Below, in pieces: positions 28,564-40,285 of a stretch of DNA of 64,000 bases (position 1 is its first letter; each line of letters opens with the position of its first letter). The position numbers and the translations under genes are program-made. A model generated the notes under the pieces. It was given only the letters and a program-made list of their open reading frames with translations, was not told the origin of the DNA and searched no databases. This DNA is from Myxococcales bacterium (GTDB lineage Bacteria; Myxococcota_A; Polyangia; Polyangiales; JAFGIB01): NCBI GenBank assembly GCA_029880325.1, contig JAOUOP010000035.1, positions 1 to 64,000 of the forward strand, given 5' to 3'.

Positions 28564-29079
28564 CTACAAGCCGCGCTGCATCCACATCACGTCCCAATAG
28601 CGGCCGAGCTTGTAGCCCACCTCGCGCATCACACCCACCTGCTCGAAACCGACGCGGCGGTGCAGCGCCACCGAGGCTTCGTTGGGCACGGTGATCGCGA
28701 CCACCGCCACATGCACGCCCGCGCCTTCGAGCTCGCCGAAAAGGCGCTCGTAGAGGCGGCTTCCCAGGCCCTGACCGCAGGCCTCGGGGGCGAGGTAAAT
28801 GCTGGTCTCCACCGTCTGCCCATAGGCCGCCTTGGGGCGAAAGGGGCCGGAGCAGGCGTAGCCCAGGACGCGGCCCTTGGACTCTGCAACCCAGAGTTGA
28901 TAAGGCCCGTGCCTGGAGTAGCCCTCGAGCCAGGGCCGCCGTTGCTCGGGCTCGAAGGGCTGGAGATCAAAGGTAGCCGGCGAGCATTCGATGTAGTGGT
29001 TGTAGATCGCCGTCAGCGCCGCCAGGTCATCGGCGCCGGCCCTACGGAGTTCGGGGGAGAAGCGGGAGGGCTTGTCCAT
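28564..29079 (-). CDS. GNAT N-acetyltransferase (phosphinothricin acetyltransferase-like)
   Basis: 171 residues. LTAIYNHYIECSPATFDLQP and VETSIYLAPEACGQGLGSRLYERL (acetyl-CoA loop) are typical of the PAT/YncA subgroup, as is VALHRRVGFEQVGVMREVGYKLGRYWDV. It would acetylate a small amine, often a detoxified amino-acid analogue. Four bases downstream of otsB, so probably co-transcribed. Confidence 0.9.
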   Translation of the reverse strand: MDKPSRFSPELRRAGADDLAALTAIYNHYIECSPATFDLQPFEPEQRRPWLEGYSRHGPYQLWVAESKGRVLGYACSGPFRPKAAYGQTVETSIYLAPEACGQGLGSRLYERLFGELEGAGVHVAVVAITVPNEASVALHRRVGFEQVGVMREVGYKLGRYWDVMWMQRGL

Positions 29080-29083
29080 GGGC

Positions 29084-29881
29084 TCAAGATAGCCCGAAAC
29101 GCTCGGCCAGCCCGCCGACCAGCGCCGCCAGCTGCCCCTGGTCGACGAGCGACGCCGTGCAGCCCGCTGGCGCCCGCGGCCGCTCGGGCGAACGCACGAA
29201 AAGGCCGAGGCCGCCGAGCCGCACGGCGCGCGCGATGGCCGGGCGGTCGGTGAGGTCGTCGCCCGCGAAGACCACGGAGCGGGCGCCGCTCGCCTTGTAC
29301 AGGGCCTCGAGCGCATCGCCCTTGTTGGCCGGCTCCAGCTCGGCTTCGAGCACCGCCCTTCCCGGCCGCGGGTGCAGCCCCAGGCGGCGGGCCTGGGCCG
29401 CGGCCTGTCGCAAGAGTGCCGCGGCTTGCGCCGGCTTTCGCGTTTGCAGCGTTCGCACGTGCAGGGCTCGACTCGAGGCCTTGTGCTCCAGCTTTGCGCC
29501 GACCGGCAACGCCGTGCGCAGGGCCCAGTCCTCGAAGCCCCGAAGCCTGTCGCGCGCCTCTTGAGCGAGCGCAGGCACCCGCGCGCGCTGGCCGGGCCTG
29601 AGCAGCAGGCGCCCATGCTCGAGCGCCCGGTAGGCTCCGGCAACCCGCACCATGCGGGCGAGCGCGTGGGCGTCGCGACCCGTCAGCAGCGCCACCCGCA
29701 GCTCGGGGCGACGAGCCAGCTTGCGCAAGGCGCGGGCAGTCGGCTCGGGCACGCGGGCCGAGGCCGGATCGTCGACGATGGGCGCCAGCGTGCCGTCGAC
29801 ATCAAAGGTCAAAAGCAGCGGCGGCGGCAGCGCAGTGATGCGATCGATCAGGGCCTGCAGGCGCCTTGACTCCGAGTCCAT
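29084..29881 (-). CDS. otsB: Trehalose-6-phosphate phosphatase
   Basis: 265 residues, HAD superfamily. LLLTFDVDGTLAPIVDDP (motif I), VALLTGRD (motif II), EPANKGDALEALY (motif III lysine) and VVFAGDDLTD (motif IV) are the OtsB pattern. Removes phosphate from trehalose-6-phosphate, the second step after OtsA, which is encoded about 8 kb away. Confidence 0.9.
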   Translation of the reverse strand: MDSESRRLQALIDRITALPPPLLLTFDVDGTLAPIVDDPASARVPEPTARALRKLARRPELRVALLTGRDAHALARMVRVAGAYRALEHGRLLLRPGQRARVPALAQEARDRLRGFEDWALRTALPVGAKLEHKASSRALHVRTLQTRKPAQAAALLRQAAAQARRLGLHPRPGRAVLEAELEPANKGDALEALYKASGARSVVFAGDDLTDRPAIARAVRLGGLGLFVRSPERPRAPAGCTASLVDQGQLAALVGGLAERFGLS

Positions 29882-29912
29882 GGTCTTTGGAAGTGAGTTC
29901 CTGACAAGCGGC

Positions 29913-30956
29913 TCAGGCCATCGTCTCGAGCTTCTCTTCCATCGACTCCAGCACGCTGCGGTCTTCCCAGATCGGGATCTCGGCCTCGACTAGCTTCTCG
30001 CGGGTGCGCGGGGTGATGGCGCCAACGCGGAACAGGGCCGGCATCATCAGGTGCTTGAAGGCGTGGACCTGATCGCTGGGCGGCTTGACCTTGACGCCCT
30101 GCTGGCGCGCTTCCATCACGCCCTTGACGAGATCGGCCGGGTCGATGTTGACCGCCTGCAGCACCTGTAGAAAGCCGCCATCGAATTGGGGGCCACTGCG
30201 AATCTTGGAGCCGCGCATCAGCTTCAGCGCCTCAAAGGCGAACTCGGCCACGTCTTCGCGGTCGTCCTCGTGCATCTGCTCGATGGTCTTGCCCACGTAG
30301 AAGCCGCCGAAGGCCACGTGCCGGGCCTCGTCGCGCATGACGTAGTGCAGGATCTCCTTGAGCAACTCACAGCCGGTGACGTTGCGCATGTTGTGAAACG
30401 AGCCCAATGCCAGACCCTCGACCACCATGTTCATGCCGATGGCGATCTTGACCCAGTGGTCGGCCGTGAGCGTGATGTCGATGAGCTTTTTGAGCCACTC
30501 GCCCATGGGGTAGATCATGGCCAACTTCTTGATGTAGCGGTCGTAGACCTCCACGTGGCGCGCCTCGTCCATGGTCTGGGTCGCGGCGTAGAGCTTGCCT
30601 TCGTAGTCGGGCACCGCATGGGTCAAGGCCGCGGCGGTCATCAGCGCGCCCTGTTCACCGTGCAGGAATTGCGACAGCTGGTAGGCGGCGATGTGGGCGC
30701 GCAGGGCTTCCTGCTGGGACTTGGGCAGGCTCTGCACGAAGGGCACCGCCGACAGACCGAAGCGATCCTCGTCGATCAAAGGTCGCGAAGGATCGATCTC
30801 GTAGTCCCAGTTCATGTCGCTCTCGGCATTCCACTGGAACTTCTTGGCCTTCGAATAGAGCTTGGAGAGTTCTTCCTGGTCGATGTCGTAGCTGAACTGC
30901 CAACACACCTCCATCGGGGCCTTCAGGACATCGGTGGTATCCCAACTCGTGGTCAT
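29913..30956 (-). CDS. Ferritin-like diiron protein
   Basis: 347 residues. Four-helix diiron ligands are visible: FLHGEQGAL, MDEARHVEVYDRY, NMVVEGLALGSF and MRDEARHVAFGG, i.e. two E...EARH repeats like ribonucleotide reductase R2-like oxidases and AurF-type oxygenases. Substrate unknown. ATGA overlap with the TetR gene indicates translational coupling and probable control by that regulator. Confidence 0.85.
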   Translation of the reverse strand: MTTSWDTTDVLKAPMEVCWQFSYDIDQEELSKLYSKAKKFQWNAESDMNWDYEIDPSRPLIDEDRFGLSAVPFVQSLPKSQQEALRAHIAAYQLSQFLHGEQGALMTAAALTHAVPDYEGKLYAATQTMDEARHVEVYDRYIKKLAMIYPMGEWLKKLIDITLTADHWVKIAIGMNMVVEGLALGSFHNMRNVTGCELLKEILHYVMRDEARHVAFGGFYVGKTIEQMHEDDREDVAEFAFEALKLMRGSKIRSGPQFDGGFLQVLQAVNIDPADLVKGVMEARQQGVKVKPPSDQVHAFKHLMMPALFRVGAITPRTREKLVEAEIPIWEDRSVLESMEEKLETMA

Positions 30957-31615
30957 TGCTTCTCCTCCAACGCTTCCTGCAACACGTAACGACAAATCAT
31001 CTCGGTCAGCTCCGACATCACGCGCTCCGGATCGGGCTCGCTGGCGCCGCGCAAAAACAGCTGCATGGCGGCCATGTCGATGCTGTGGTGGATCAAAAAG
31101 GCGGCGGCGGCCGGGTCGAGTCCGGGGCGGACCAACCCGCGCTGCTGGGCAAAGCTGATCAGATCGCTTAGACGCTGGATGCCCAGCTGCTCGACGCGGC
31201 GATAGCGGCGACCAACCTCGGGATCGCGGGCGGCCAGGTCCAGGATCACCAGATAGAGCGAGGGCCGACTGCGCAGGCGCCGGTAGGCGCGCTTGAGCCA
31301 GCTGTCGATGGCGCAGCGCGGGTCGTCGCCCAGGAAGGCCTCGAAGTCGAGCTCGCCGCGGCGCTGGGCGGCGACGCGGTCGCCGATGCCGTCGATCAGC
31401 TCGAGCAGCAACACGCGCTTTTCCGGAAAGTGGTGATAGAGGGTGCCGACCGCGACACCGGCCCGACGCGCCACGTCGCTGATCGAGGTGCCGTCGTAGC
31501 CGCGGCTGCGGAATAGCTCCTCGGCGGCGGCCAGGACCTTCTCGCGCGTGGCACGGCCGCGGGCCTGGCCGCGACGGCCGACGGGCAGGACTGCGCTGGT
31601 CGCGGCGTCGCTCAC
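30953..31615 (-). CDS. TetR-family transcriptional regulator
   Basis: 220 residues. N-terminal helix-turn-helix ISDVARRAGVAVGTLYHHF around residues 43-62. The C-terminal ligand domain ends LEEKQ. First gene of a two-gene operon with the diiron protein. The GTG start at 31615 lies close behind a possible promoter, so the mRNA may be nearly leaderless or an internal start may be used. Confidence 0.92.
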   Translation of the reverse strand: MSDAATSAVLPVGRRGQARGRATREKVLAAAEELFRSRGYDGTSISDVARRAGVAVGTLYHHFPEKRVLLLELIDGIGDRVAAQRRGELDFEAFLGDDPRCAIDSWLKRAYRRLRSRPSLYLVILDLAARDPEVGRRYRRVEQLGIQRLSDLISFAQQRGLVRPGLDPAAAAFLIHHSIDMAAMQLFLRGASEPDPERVMSELTEMICRYVLQEALEEKQ

Positions 31616-31621
31616 GGCCCC

Positions 31622-31649
31622 ATGATAGCTGAACTCAAAACCGAATCAA
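31622..31649 (-). promoter_or_regulatory. Possible promoter of the TetR-diiron operon
   Basis: TTGATT and TATCAT are 16 bases apart on the minus strand within an unusually AT-rich gap of about 110 bases, the only such stretch nearby. The expected transcription start falls at or next to the annotated TetR start codon. Confidence 0.35.
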
Positions 31650-31732
31650 GCCTCGAATTAGAGAACAAAAAGCGTTTGGTTTCAGTACCTTATATGAACA
31701 TCCGAAAACCGAGGGAAATTGCGGCCACCAGT

Positions 31733-32914
31733 TCAGCCTACCTCCTCCCCGTCATCGTCCCGGGTATCCAGCAGCGAAGCCCGGCCGATGCCGTGGGCCC
31801 CGAAACGGGCCTGCAGCTCCTGGGTGACCCGCTGCACGCGCCCGCGCCGCTCCTGCCCCGGGTCGGCGAAGAGCGACTGCTGCAGCGGCCCCGAGCCCAG
31901 CTCGGCGGCGGCGACACCGACCAGGCGGATGCCCTTCGGATGCGGCAGCAACTGGGCTGAAAGCTCGCGCGCCACCCCGTAGAGGCTGTCGGTATCGAAG
32001 CAGGGCGCGTTCAGGCGCCGCTGGCGCGTGATCAACTGGAAGTCAGCATATTTGATCTTGATGCGCACCACCTGCGCCCACAGGCCGGCGTCGGTGAGCC
32101 GCCCGGCCACCGCCGCACAGTGACGCAGTAGCTCGTGTTCGACCTCGGCGCCGCTGCGAATATCCCGCTCCAGGGTGCGCTCCTCGCCGATGGACTTGGC
32201 CGCGCGCCCGGCCACCACCGGACGTGGGTCGATGCCGCGCGCCAACTGCCCGACTTCGATGCCCCAACTGCCGAGCAAGTCCTGAAGCGCGCGCGTGTCG
32301 GCCGCGGCCAGGTCTCCGATGCGACGGTAGCCCGCCTCCCGCAGGCGCGCGGCGGCCACCTTGCCCACGCCCCACATGCGCTCGATGGGCAGCGGCGCCA
32401 AAAAGCCCGCCACATCGTCGCCGACCACGTAAAGCCCGTCGGGCTTGTTCATGTCGCTGGCGATCTTGGCGACAAACTTGCACGGCGCCACGCCCGCCGA
32501 CGCCGTCAAGTGCAGCTCGCTGGCGATGGCCTGACGAATCGCCTGCGCAATGCGCTCGCCGTCGCCGAAAAGCGCGTGACTTCCGCTCACATCGAGGAAA
32601 GCCTCATCCAGCGACAGTCCTTCGACCAGCGGGGTAAAACGCCGAAAAATGGCGAAGACGTGGCGACTGACCTCACTGTAGTGGCCGTGGCGCGGGGCGA
32701 TCACGATGAGCTGTGGACACAGCTGTCGGGCCTGGGCGGTGGGCATCGCCGAGCGAATACCGAAACGCCGCGCTTCATAGGATGCCGCCGCCACCACTCC
32801 CCGACGCGAGGCGCCACCGACCGCCAACGGCCGGCCGCGCAACGAGGGATCGTCGCGCTGCTCCACCGAGGCGAAGAAGGCATCCATGTCCACATGCACG
32901 ATGGTGCGCGCCAC
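31733..32914 (-). CDS. dinB: DNA polymerase IV (Y-family)
   Basis: 393 residues from GTG 32914. VHVDMDAFFASVEQ (first catalytic Asp), SYEARRFGIRSAMP, LSLDEAFLDVS (catalytic D/E), MWGVGKVAAARL (helix-hairpin-helix in the thumb) and the little-finger domain. It lacks a clear C-terminal beta-clamp peptide; the QQSLF near residue 360 may serve instead. Confidence 0.93.
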   Translation of the reverse strand: MARTIVHVDMDAFFASVEQRDDPSLRGRPLAVGGASRRGVVAAASYEARRFGIRSAMPTAQARQLCPQLIVIAPRHGHYSEVSRHVFAIFRRFTPLVEGLSLDEAFLDVSGSHALFGDGERIAQAIRQAIASELHLTASAGVAPCKFVAKIASDMNKPDGLYVVGDDVAGFLAPLPIERMWGVGKVAAARLREAGYRRIGDLAAADTRALQDLLGSWGIEVGQLARGIDPRPVVAGRAAKSIGEERTLERDIRSGAEVEHELLRHCAAVAGRLTDAGLWAQVVRIKIKYADFQLITRQRRLNAPCFDTDSLYGVARELSAQLLPHPKGIRLVGVAAAELGSGPLQQSLFADPGQERRGRVQRVTQELQARFGAHGIGRASLLDTRDDDGEEVG

Positions 32915-32957
32915 GGCCCCATCATGCCGCGGCCGGGGCCGCCCGGCGAGTGCGGCA

Positions 32958-34811
32958 TCAACCGCCGACGAGAAATCCGGGGTCGTAGACCGTGGCCGAA
33001 AGGCTTCCGACCACCGGTGCACCGTCGGTCGTCGCCGCCTGGTCCAGCGTGAGCGTGCCCTCGCCCAGAAGGCCCAACAGCGTGCCCTCTTGATCCCCCT
33101 GTTGTTGCACGATCAGGCCGCGGGTGATGTTGAAGTCCAGGGCGAACATGCCCGGGCCCAGGTTGGCGGGCGCGATCTGGACCACCAAAAGTAGACTGCT
33201 GCCGTCGAGCTGCTGCATCACGAGCAGGATCACGGCCTCGAAGTCCGGGGAGTCGGCGTTTTGGTCGATGCCCGCAAGCGCGGTCATCAGGCCCAGGGGA
33301 TTGGGGGCGTAGGGGAAGTCGACGCCGGTGGGCGTGAACGTGGCGCTAAAATCCGTGGGGTTGACCGCCGGATTGTCGAGACTGTTCCAGACGGTGTCGA
33401 AGGTCGCTTCAACCCGCCCTCGCGCCTGAAAGCACATGCTATCTCGCAGAGTGGCGGCCTCTGGAGGCAGGCCTGCGCTCAATTGCGTTCGCACCTGCTG
33501 TTCCCTGGCGACGATGAAGGCCTCCAGGTTGGCCACGCCGTCTGCAAAGCCCGCGCGCTGAGCCGGTGGAATGTGGGGCTCTATCAGCGCTCGCATGCGC
33601 GCTATCTCGTCCAATCGATCGGCAGCGCGAAACTCGTCGAGCAAGCTCTCCATGCGCTCGAGGTAGCGCGCGCGACCGGCGGCATCCGAGTACAGCACGT
33701 TGGCGACCATGCCCTGGGTGACAGCTGCGGGCAGGGCCTCGCCTGTGCGATCCTCGCCATTGTCGAAAAGTTGATCGGCGCCCCAGGGCATGAAGACAAA
33801 GCGACCGTCCGTGGGGTCCGCATAGACGTAGAAGTTATTGGTATTGGCGCTGTAGCCGTCGCCGTGGCCCACCAGCGACTCCACCGCCCAGAAGCTGATA
33901 AAGCGCTCCACGTCCACCACGGCCTCGAGCGCCGCGACCGCGTCGCCCGGCGCCACGGCCGCGTCGATCACGGCCTGCAGGTCGGCTCGGCTCGGGTCGC
34001 TGACCTGGTTGGTCTTCTGCTCGAAGGTTCCCTGCCAGCCGCTACGGAAGTCGCTCAGCGTGCCCTCGTAGAGATTGCCCCCGTCATCGTCGAAGTGCTG
34101 GCGTAAGAACGGCTTCTTGACCGACTCGACGTGGGTGTAGACGCCCAGGTCCACATTGTTGACCAAGACGCGGGCGAAGTTGCAGCGCGGGGCGGGCACG
34201 CCGGCGTCTCGGAAGAACGCGTAGCCCAGGCATTGGTTCAGGTGGCTTTCGTCCTGCTTATTGTTGTTCAGCGTCATGCGCCGCATGCCCTCGAGGGTTT
34301 GCCCGGGCACATACTCGCCGAAGTCGATCTTCAGGGACGGCTTGTCGTAGCTGAGCGAACCGAAGAAGCCCTTCTTACGAACTCCCGCATTGGGCACCTC
34401 GACACCGTCGACGCTCACGTCGGCGGGTACAAAGGTGAAGGGACTGCCGAAAGGATCGGCCTGGCAGTCGTCGCCGCCGAAAATATCGAACAGGGAACGC
34501 TCCTGGGACCGGATCAACTCCCAGTCGCTGTCTGCGAGCGTGATGCGCACCTCGAGCAGGCGGTTGGGGTCGAAGAAGGGAGCCGCGTGGTCGATGTTCG
34601 GGTCAACTGGGGCAGGAGCGATCGTGCTCGCTTCGACAGGGCTGGCGTCCTGCTTGGCGGACGCGTCGACCACGACCTCCTCCGCGCCGGCATCCACCAG
34701 CTCGCCAGCCGCGTCCGGACCCGCCGCCGCACCGTCATCGCCGCAGGCGACGAGCGCGAGCGACCCGACGAGTAAAAACAACGTACACCGATGGCATCGA
34801 GGTTTCATCAT
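32958..34811 (-). CDS. CotH-family lipoprotein
   Basis: 617 residues. Lipobox LVACG after a signal peptide, then an acidic Ala/Asp linker. The CotH kinase-like domain shows VRKKGFFGSLSYDKPSLKIDF, MTLNNNKQDESHLNQCLGY, VLVNNVDLGVYTHVE and FVFMPWGADQLF. CotH proteins are atypical protein kinases of spore coats and are also found as secreted proteins in myxobacteria. The last about 120 residues form a separate beta-rich region. Confidence 0.87.
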   Translation of the reverse strand: MMKPRCHRCTLFLLVGSLALVACGDDGAAAGPDAAGELVDAGAEEVVVDASAKQDASPVEASTIAPAPVDPNIDHAAPFFDPNRLLEVRITLADSDWELIRSQERSLFDIFGGDDCQADPFGSPFTFVPADVSVDGVEVPNAGVRKKGFFGSLSYDKPSLKIDFGEYVPGQTLEGMRRMTLNNNKQDESHLNQCLGYAFFRDAGVPAPRCNFARVLVNNVDLGVYTHVESVKKPFLRQHFDDDGGNLYEGTLSDFRSGWQGTFEQKTNQVSDPSRADLQAVIDAAVAPGDAVAALEAVVDVERFISFWAVESLVGHGDGYSANTNNFYVYADPTDGRFVFMPWGADQLFDNGEDRTGEALPAAVTQGMVANVLYSDAAGRARYLERMESLLDEFRAADRLDEIARMRALIEPHIPPAQRAGFADGVANLEAFIVAREQQVRTQLSAGLPPEAATLRDSMCFQARGRVEATFDTVWNSLDNPAVNPTDFSATFTPTGVDFPYAPNPLGLMTALAGIDQNADSPDFEAVILLVMQQLDGSSLLLVVQIAPANLGPGMFALDFNITRGLIVQQQGDQEGTLLGLLGEGTLTLDQAATTDGAPVVGSLSATVYDPGFLVGG

Positions 34812-35054
34812 CCTGAAGCTCGCATCACCTTTGAGTTGTCCCCCCATCAAGAGGCCAAAGAGCGATCGCTCGGCTTTGCGACGCCGCTTTTTCGATGGCG
34901 GACCATTTGTGTCTATTCACACCTCCCAGGCCGACGCGCAAGGGCTGTGGTCGCCGTCTCAACGGCGGGCAGCTCAACGCGGCCTTTCCATGACCGGATC
35001 GCGAAGCGATTGGGCATGGCATCAAGATCCCGTTCTTGCTACTGTCATCGAACC

Positions 35055-36377
35055 ATGTCGGGGAGTGATCGCGTTGTCCTGCGCAGGATCCTCCGAGTCC
35101 TTCGGACCGGAGCGCTGGGGATCGGAGCGGGCGCATGTGCGGACTCCCACGGCCGCGGCGAGCCCCTGGACTACGAGCCACAACCTGTGCCCGTACCGAT
35201 GGCGGCCACCGTGCCTCCGATGCCAGTTGGCACAGACACTGCTGTAGCCGGGCCGGAGCCCGCGGCACAGCCGGTGGCCAGCATGGCTCCGGTCGCGACC
35301 GGAGCGCCCGTGCCAGTCGAAGCTTGTTCTCGACCACTCGGTTCCGAACCGAGGCAAACTTTCGCGGGAGAATGGATCCCGGAGTGCGGAGCCACATCCG
35401 AATTCTCCGTGGTCAGCGTTTGCTTCCCACCCTCATCCGACGAAGCGGACGCGGGCGTCAATTGCGAGCAGGATCCTCCTTCCGACAGCTGCATCCTTGA
35501 GGGCTATCGCTGCGGTCTGGCTTCCGGCGGCAGCGAAATCCTGTGTGGCCCGGTAGTCAGCGACCAAGACGGTTGCTGCTACCTGGTCGCCGGGGGATGC
35601 CCGATCGGACGCCCCTTCAGCATTGGGGGCGTCGCGCGCATCGCCTCCCTGCAGCCGGGTGACGGATGGCAGCGACCTTTCTCCGTCGGGTCCGATGCGC
35701 TCTCATACGCGGAGCGACTCGCACTGGCCGACAGCTACCGGCAGGACGGCCTGGCCGAGCACGCATCGGTCGCTTCCTTTTCGCGCTTCGCCCTGCAGCT
35801 GCTGGCCCAGGGAGCACCAGCCTCGCTGGTCGAGCGCGCGCTCGAAGCCACACGCGACGAGCTGCGGCACGCCGAGCTTTGCTTTGGCCTGGCCAAGCGC
35901 TACGACGGGCGCGCGTTGCAACCCGGCCCGCTTCCCACGGCCGACGCCCTCGCCGACGGTACCGACGCCGTGCACATCGCGGTTTCCCTGGCCGCAGAAG
36001 GCTGCATCGCGGAGACCGTCTCGGCACAGCTGATCGCGGCCGCCCGCGACCGCGCCCATGACAGCGCGGCAAAGAGCGCCCTGAGCCGCATCGCCCGCGA
36101 CGAGCTGGCCCACGTCGAGCTGGCCTGGGAGAGCCTCGCGTGGCTGCTCGTACAGTCGGGCGATCACGTGCGCAGCGCGGTGGAAGGGGTGTTCGCACAA
36201 GCCCACCGCCACGTGGGCCTGGGCTCGATCGCCCCATCCCAGCACGCCTCGAGCACACGCCTGGCCGATCACGGTTATCTGCCGGTCATCACGCGCCGCG
36301 CCATCGCCACGCGCGTCTTGCAGACGGTTGTAGCCCCGGCCGCGGTCGAGTTGCTGCGCTCCCGCCGAGTCGCCTGA
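35055..36377 (+). CDS. Ferritin-like domain protein with cysteine-rich exported N-terminus
   Basis: 440 residues from ATG 35055. A basic start and hydrophobic stretch (LRTGALGIGAGAC) suggest export, possibly as a lipoprotein. A Pro/Ala/Val-rich linker is followed by a Cys-rich region (ECGATSEFSVVSVC ... GCCYLVAGGC). The C-terminal half is a ferritin-like bundle with HASVASFSRFAL, DELRHAELCFGLA, AEGCIAETVSA and ARDELAHVELAW, the two E...H-type metal motifs. Function unknown. Divergent from the CotH gene. Confidence 0.75.
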   Translation: MSGSDRVVLRRILRVLRTGALGIGAGACADSHGRGEPLDYEPQPVPVPMAATVPPMPVGTDTAVAGPEPAAQPVASMAPVATGAPVPVEACSRPLGSEPRQTFAGEWIPECGATSEFSVVSVCFPPSSDEADAGVNCEQDPPSDSCILEGYRCGLASGGSEILCGPVVSDQDGCCYLVAGGCPIGRPFSIGGVARIASLQPGDGWQRPFSVGSDALSYAERLALADSYRQDGLAEHASVASFSRFALQLLAQGAPASLVERALEATRDELRHAELCFGLAKRYDGRALQPGPLPTADALADGTDAVHIAVSLAAEGCIAETVSAQLIAAARDRAHDSAAKSALSRIARDELAHVELAWESLAWLLVQSGDHVRSAVEGVFAQAHRHVGLGSIAPSQHASSTRLADHGYLPVITRRAIATRVLQTVVAPAAVELLRSRRVA

Positions 36378-36730
36378 CTGACCTCGACCGGGGGCGCTGC
36401 GTCGTCAATCAACTCGCCGTCACCGGCTCCGAGGACGCCGGCCAGGTCGAACGCGGCTTCGGCTGGTTCGCCGATGACTTCAGCGAAGAAGTCCAGCACT
36501 GCAGACGCAGTCGTCGCATGACGCACAAATTCCCGGAGCGCGCACCACCTCATGCTGGCGTCACGGTCCTCGGCGAATGCGTCGATAGCCGCGGGCTGGA
36601 CCGCGGTTCGGCCCACGCTTGCTGAAGCGACCGGATGCCAGCCCGACCACATTTTAGCGACACCAAAACATGGTCGGGCATGGCCGAGCGTGCACCTACC
36701 CGCGTTCGGCGGGCGGCGCCACGGCCAACA
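36378..36730. other. Gene-free stretch between convergent genes
   Basis: 353 bases with no convincing ORF. The only clear structure is the bidirectional terminator-like hairpin at 36,641-36,679. Confidence 0.6.
36641..36679. terminator. Bidirectional terminator-like hairpin
   Basis: GCCCGACCA pairs with TGGTCGGGC and TTTT with AAAA across a CA/CA mismatch, around a nine-base loop. It lies between two convergent genes, as expected for shared termination. Confidence 0.55.
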
Positions 36731-37840
36731 CTATCGGCAGACGGCCTTGCTCACGAAGGGCTGGAAGTCGTCGACGGTCTGGTTCGACAATCCCAAAAAC
36801 CCCCGGCATTCGTCGTCGGATTCGCAACCGATGAACTTGCAGAAGCCCTCGTCGCAGACCTGGAACTGGGAGGCGCAGGCGCCGTCATTTTCGCAGGGGA
36901 CCTTGCAGACCGAAATCTCCGGATCGATGTCGGAAGGCAAGCATCGCGAAAGGCGCGCATCTTCCGGGCCCTCGCCAGCGGCCAGCACGCATTCGCGGTC
37001 GCTCGAGCAGCCTGTCTCCACGCACTCCCCGTCCTTGCACGAATGAAATAGCGGGCATTCCTCGTCGGCCATGCACGGTCGCTCGCAGCGGCCCTTGCGA
37101 CAGGTCTCGCCCTCGCCGGAATCACAGTCATCGTCCTCCAGGCACTGCACGCAGCTGCCGGCTTCGCAGATCGGGGCGCCAAACGGACACTCGCTGTCGC
37201 CGGAGCAGGAATCGTCGACAACGCAGCGTTCTTCTTCGCACTTGAGCGTGCAGATGTCCTCGCAGTCGGGATCGCTGCAGATCGGGTCGAAGGGGTCGAA
37301 GAGCGGATTGTCGCAGTCGCAGGACCGGCCCTGGCAGGTGCCGCTGCAGTCGTCGTCTGTCACACACGAAAAGAAGCTGAAGGAACAAATGCCCGACACG
37401 CAGGTATCGAGGCAGTCGGCGTCCGCTTCGCAGGTGGTGAACGTGTTCGTGCAGGAGCCCGAGCCACAACTTCCATCACCGCACTCGCTCGAGTCTGTGC
37501 ATCCGAATGGAACGCAATTGTCGAGGCTCGAAGACTGGCAAATTAGCGCCCGATCATTGCACTTGGGCGGAGCCTCGCTGGGCCGGTTGCCGCAGCAGTC
37601 TGCCGTCTCGGAGCAATCGATCCGATCGCATTGCTTGGCGCTCACTTCAATATCGAAGTCGTTCTTGGAGCACACGCCACGGATGCAGGCCAGCTCCTTT
37701 TCGCAGTCGTTTCGGGCGGCGCAGCTCTCTCCGCGCTGTCCCTTCTGGGCGGGCGCGGTTTTCTGGGCGCCCCCGAGATTGCAACCGGCTGCCATCACGA
37801 GCGCCATCGCGCCAACGAATAGAGTTCTGGTAGTCGTCAT
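36731..37840 (-). CDS. Cysteine-rich lipoprotein
   Basis: 369 residues. Lipobox MAAGC. More than 50 cysteines in repeated short modules (C-x-DD-C or C-x5-C, such as CTDSSECGDGSC and CLEDDDCDSGEGETC), like the Dickkopf/EB-type cysteine repeats common in myxobacterial surface proteins. Likely disulfide-stabilised at the outer membrane. Role unknown. Confidence 0.8.
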   Translation of the reverse strand: MTTTRTLFVGAMALVMAAGCNLGGAQKTAPAQKGQRGESCAARNDCEKELACIRGVCSKNDFDIEVSAKQCDRIDCSETADCCGNRPSEAPPKCNDRALICQSSSLDNCVPFGCTDSSECGDGSCGSGSCTNTFTTCEADADCLDTCVSGICSFSFFSCVTDDDCSGTCQGRSCDCDNPLFDPFDPICSDPDCEDICTLKCEEERCVVDDSCSGDSECPFGAPICEAGSCVQCLEDDDCDSGEGETCRKGRCERPCMADEECPLFHSCKDGECVETGCSSDRECVLAAGEGPEDARLSRCLPSDIDPEISVCKVPCENDGACASQFQVCDEGFCKFIGCESDDECRGFLGLSNQTVDDFQPFVSKAVCR

Positions 37841-37979
37841 CAAACCCTCCCTGCGGCCGCTTTTCGATGAGTACCCGATACGCTCGGTTCGTGGCCGCAC
37901 GCGTGAGAACGCGAGCCTCGCACGGCCAGCTTCGCGATGTCCACTTTGGATCTTCGCCCTTGGGCGTGGGGACCGACGC

Positions 37980-39404
<1,425 letters not shown>

Positions 39405-40285
39405 AATTCATCTCCCGCGCGACCTCGCCCACCGTCTCGAGCACCGACTCGAAAGCGGCGGCATTGCAGGCCAGGATGCCACCCAGATTTTGCAGCTGCG
39501 CTTCGTCGTAGCGCATGGCGCGACCGAAACAGTCGGTGAAGCGACCGCCGGCCGCCAGCAGGATGGCCTCCGGACCGCAAGCATCCCACTTGCACGAGCG
39601 ATCCGAGAGGTGCACGTAGAGGTCGGCGTTCTGCTCGGCCAGATGCCCGACCTTCAGGCCCACCGAGCCGCTCGGACGTTCGCTGTCGATGCCGAGCCTT
39701 TCGCGGATGGCATCGATGCTGCGGCTGCGGTGGGAGCGCGAGACCACCAGCGATAGCTTTGAAGGCGTCGCGATGTCGGAGACGCACAGCAGCTGCGACT
39801 GGCCATCCTGCTCCAGCACCGCCTGGCCGCCCACCACGCCGCGGTAGAGCTTGTCCTTGGCGGCCTGATAGACCACGCCCAGCCGCGAGCGGCCCTCGAC
39901 GGCCAGGCCCAGCATCACCGAAAACTCTCCGTTACGAGCCACGAACTCCTTGGTTCCGTCGAGGGGATCGACGAACCAGCAGCGCTCGCGCAATAGGGCG
40001 TCGCCGTGCTCGGGGCTCTCCTCGGCCACCACGCCGTCGTCCGGGAAGGCCCGCCGCAGCTCGGCCACCAGGAAGTCATTGGCGCGGCGATCGGCCTCGG
40101 TCACCGGATCGCGGGCGCCCTTGAAGTCCACGTCGAAATCCGACGCGTAGATCTCGAGCAGAATCTTGCCGGCCTCACGGGCCAGCCGCGTCGCGGTTTC
40201 GAGTTCGCGCTCCAACATGGCGGCGGCAGGCTAAATGCCCAACCCGAATTCGGCAATGCCGGACCGCACCGGGACCGCGGCCATC

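Noticed and set aside
34791..35054. Upstream extension of the ferritin-like gene to 34,791
   Set aside because: The extension crosses the divergent CotH start and has no homology. The signal-like sequence begins at 35,055.
36275..36652. Minus-strand ORF of 125 codons
   Set aside because: It overlaps the end of the ferritin-like gene in antisense and the terminator region, and the composition is not protein-like.
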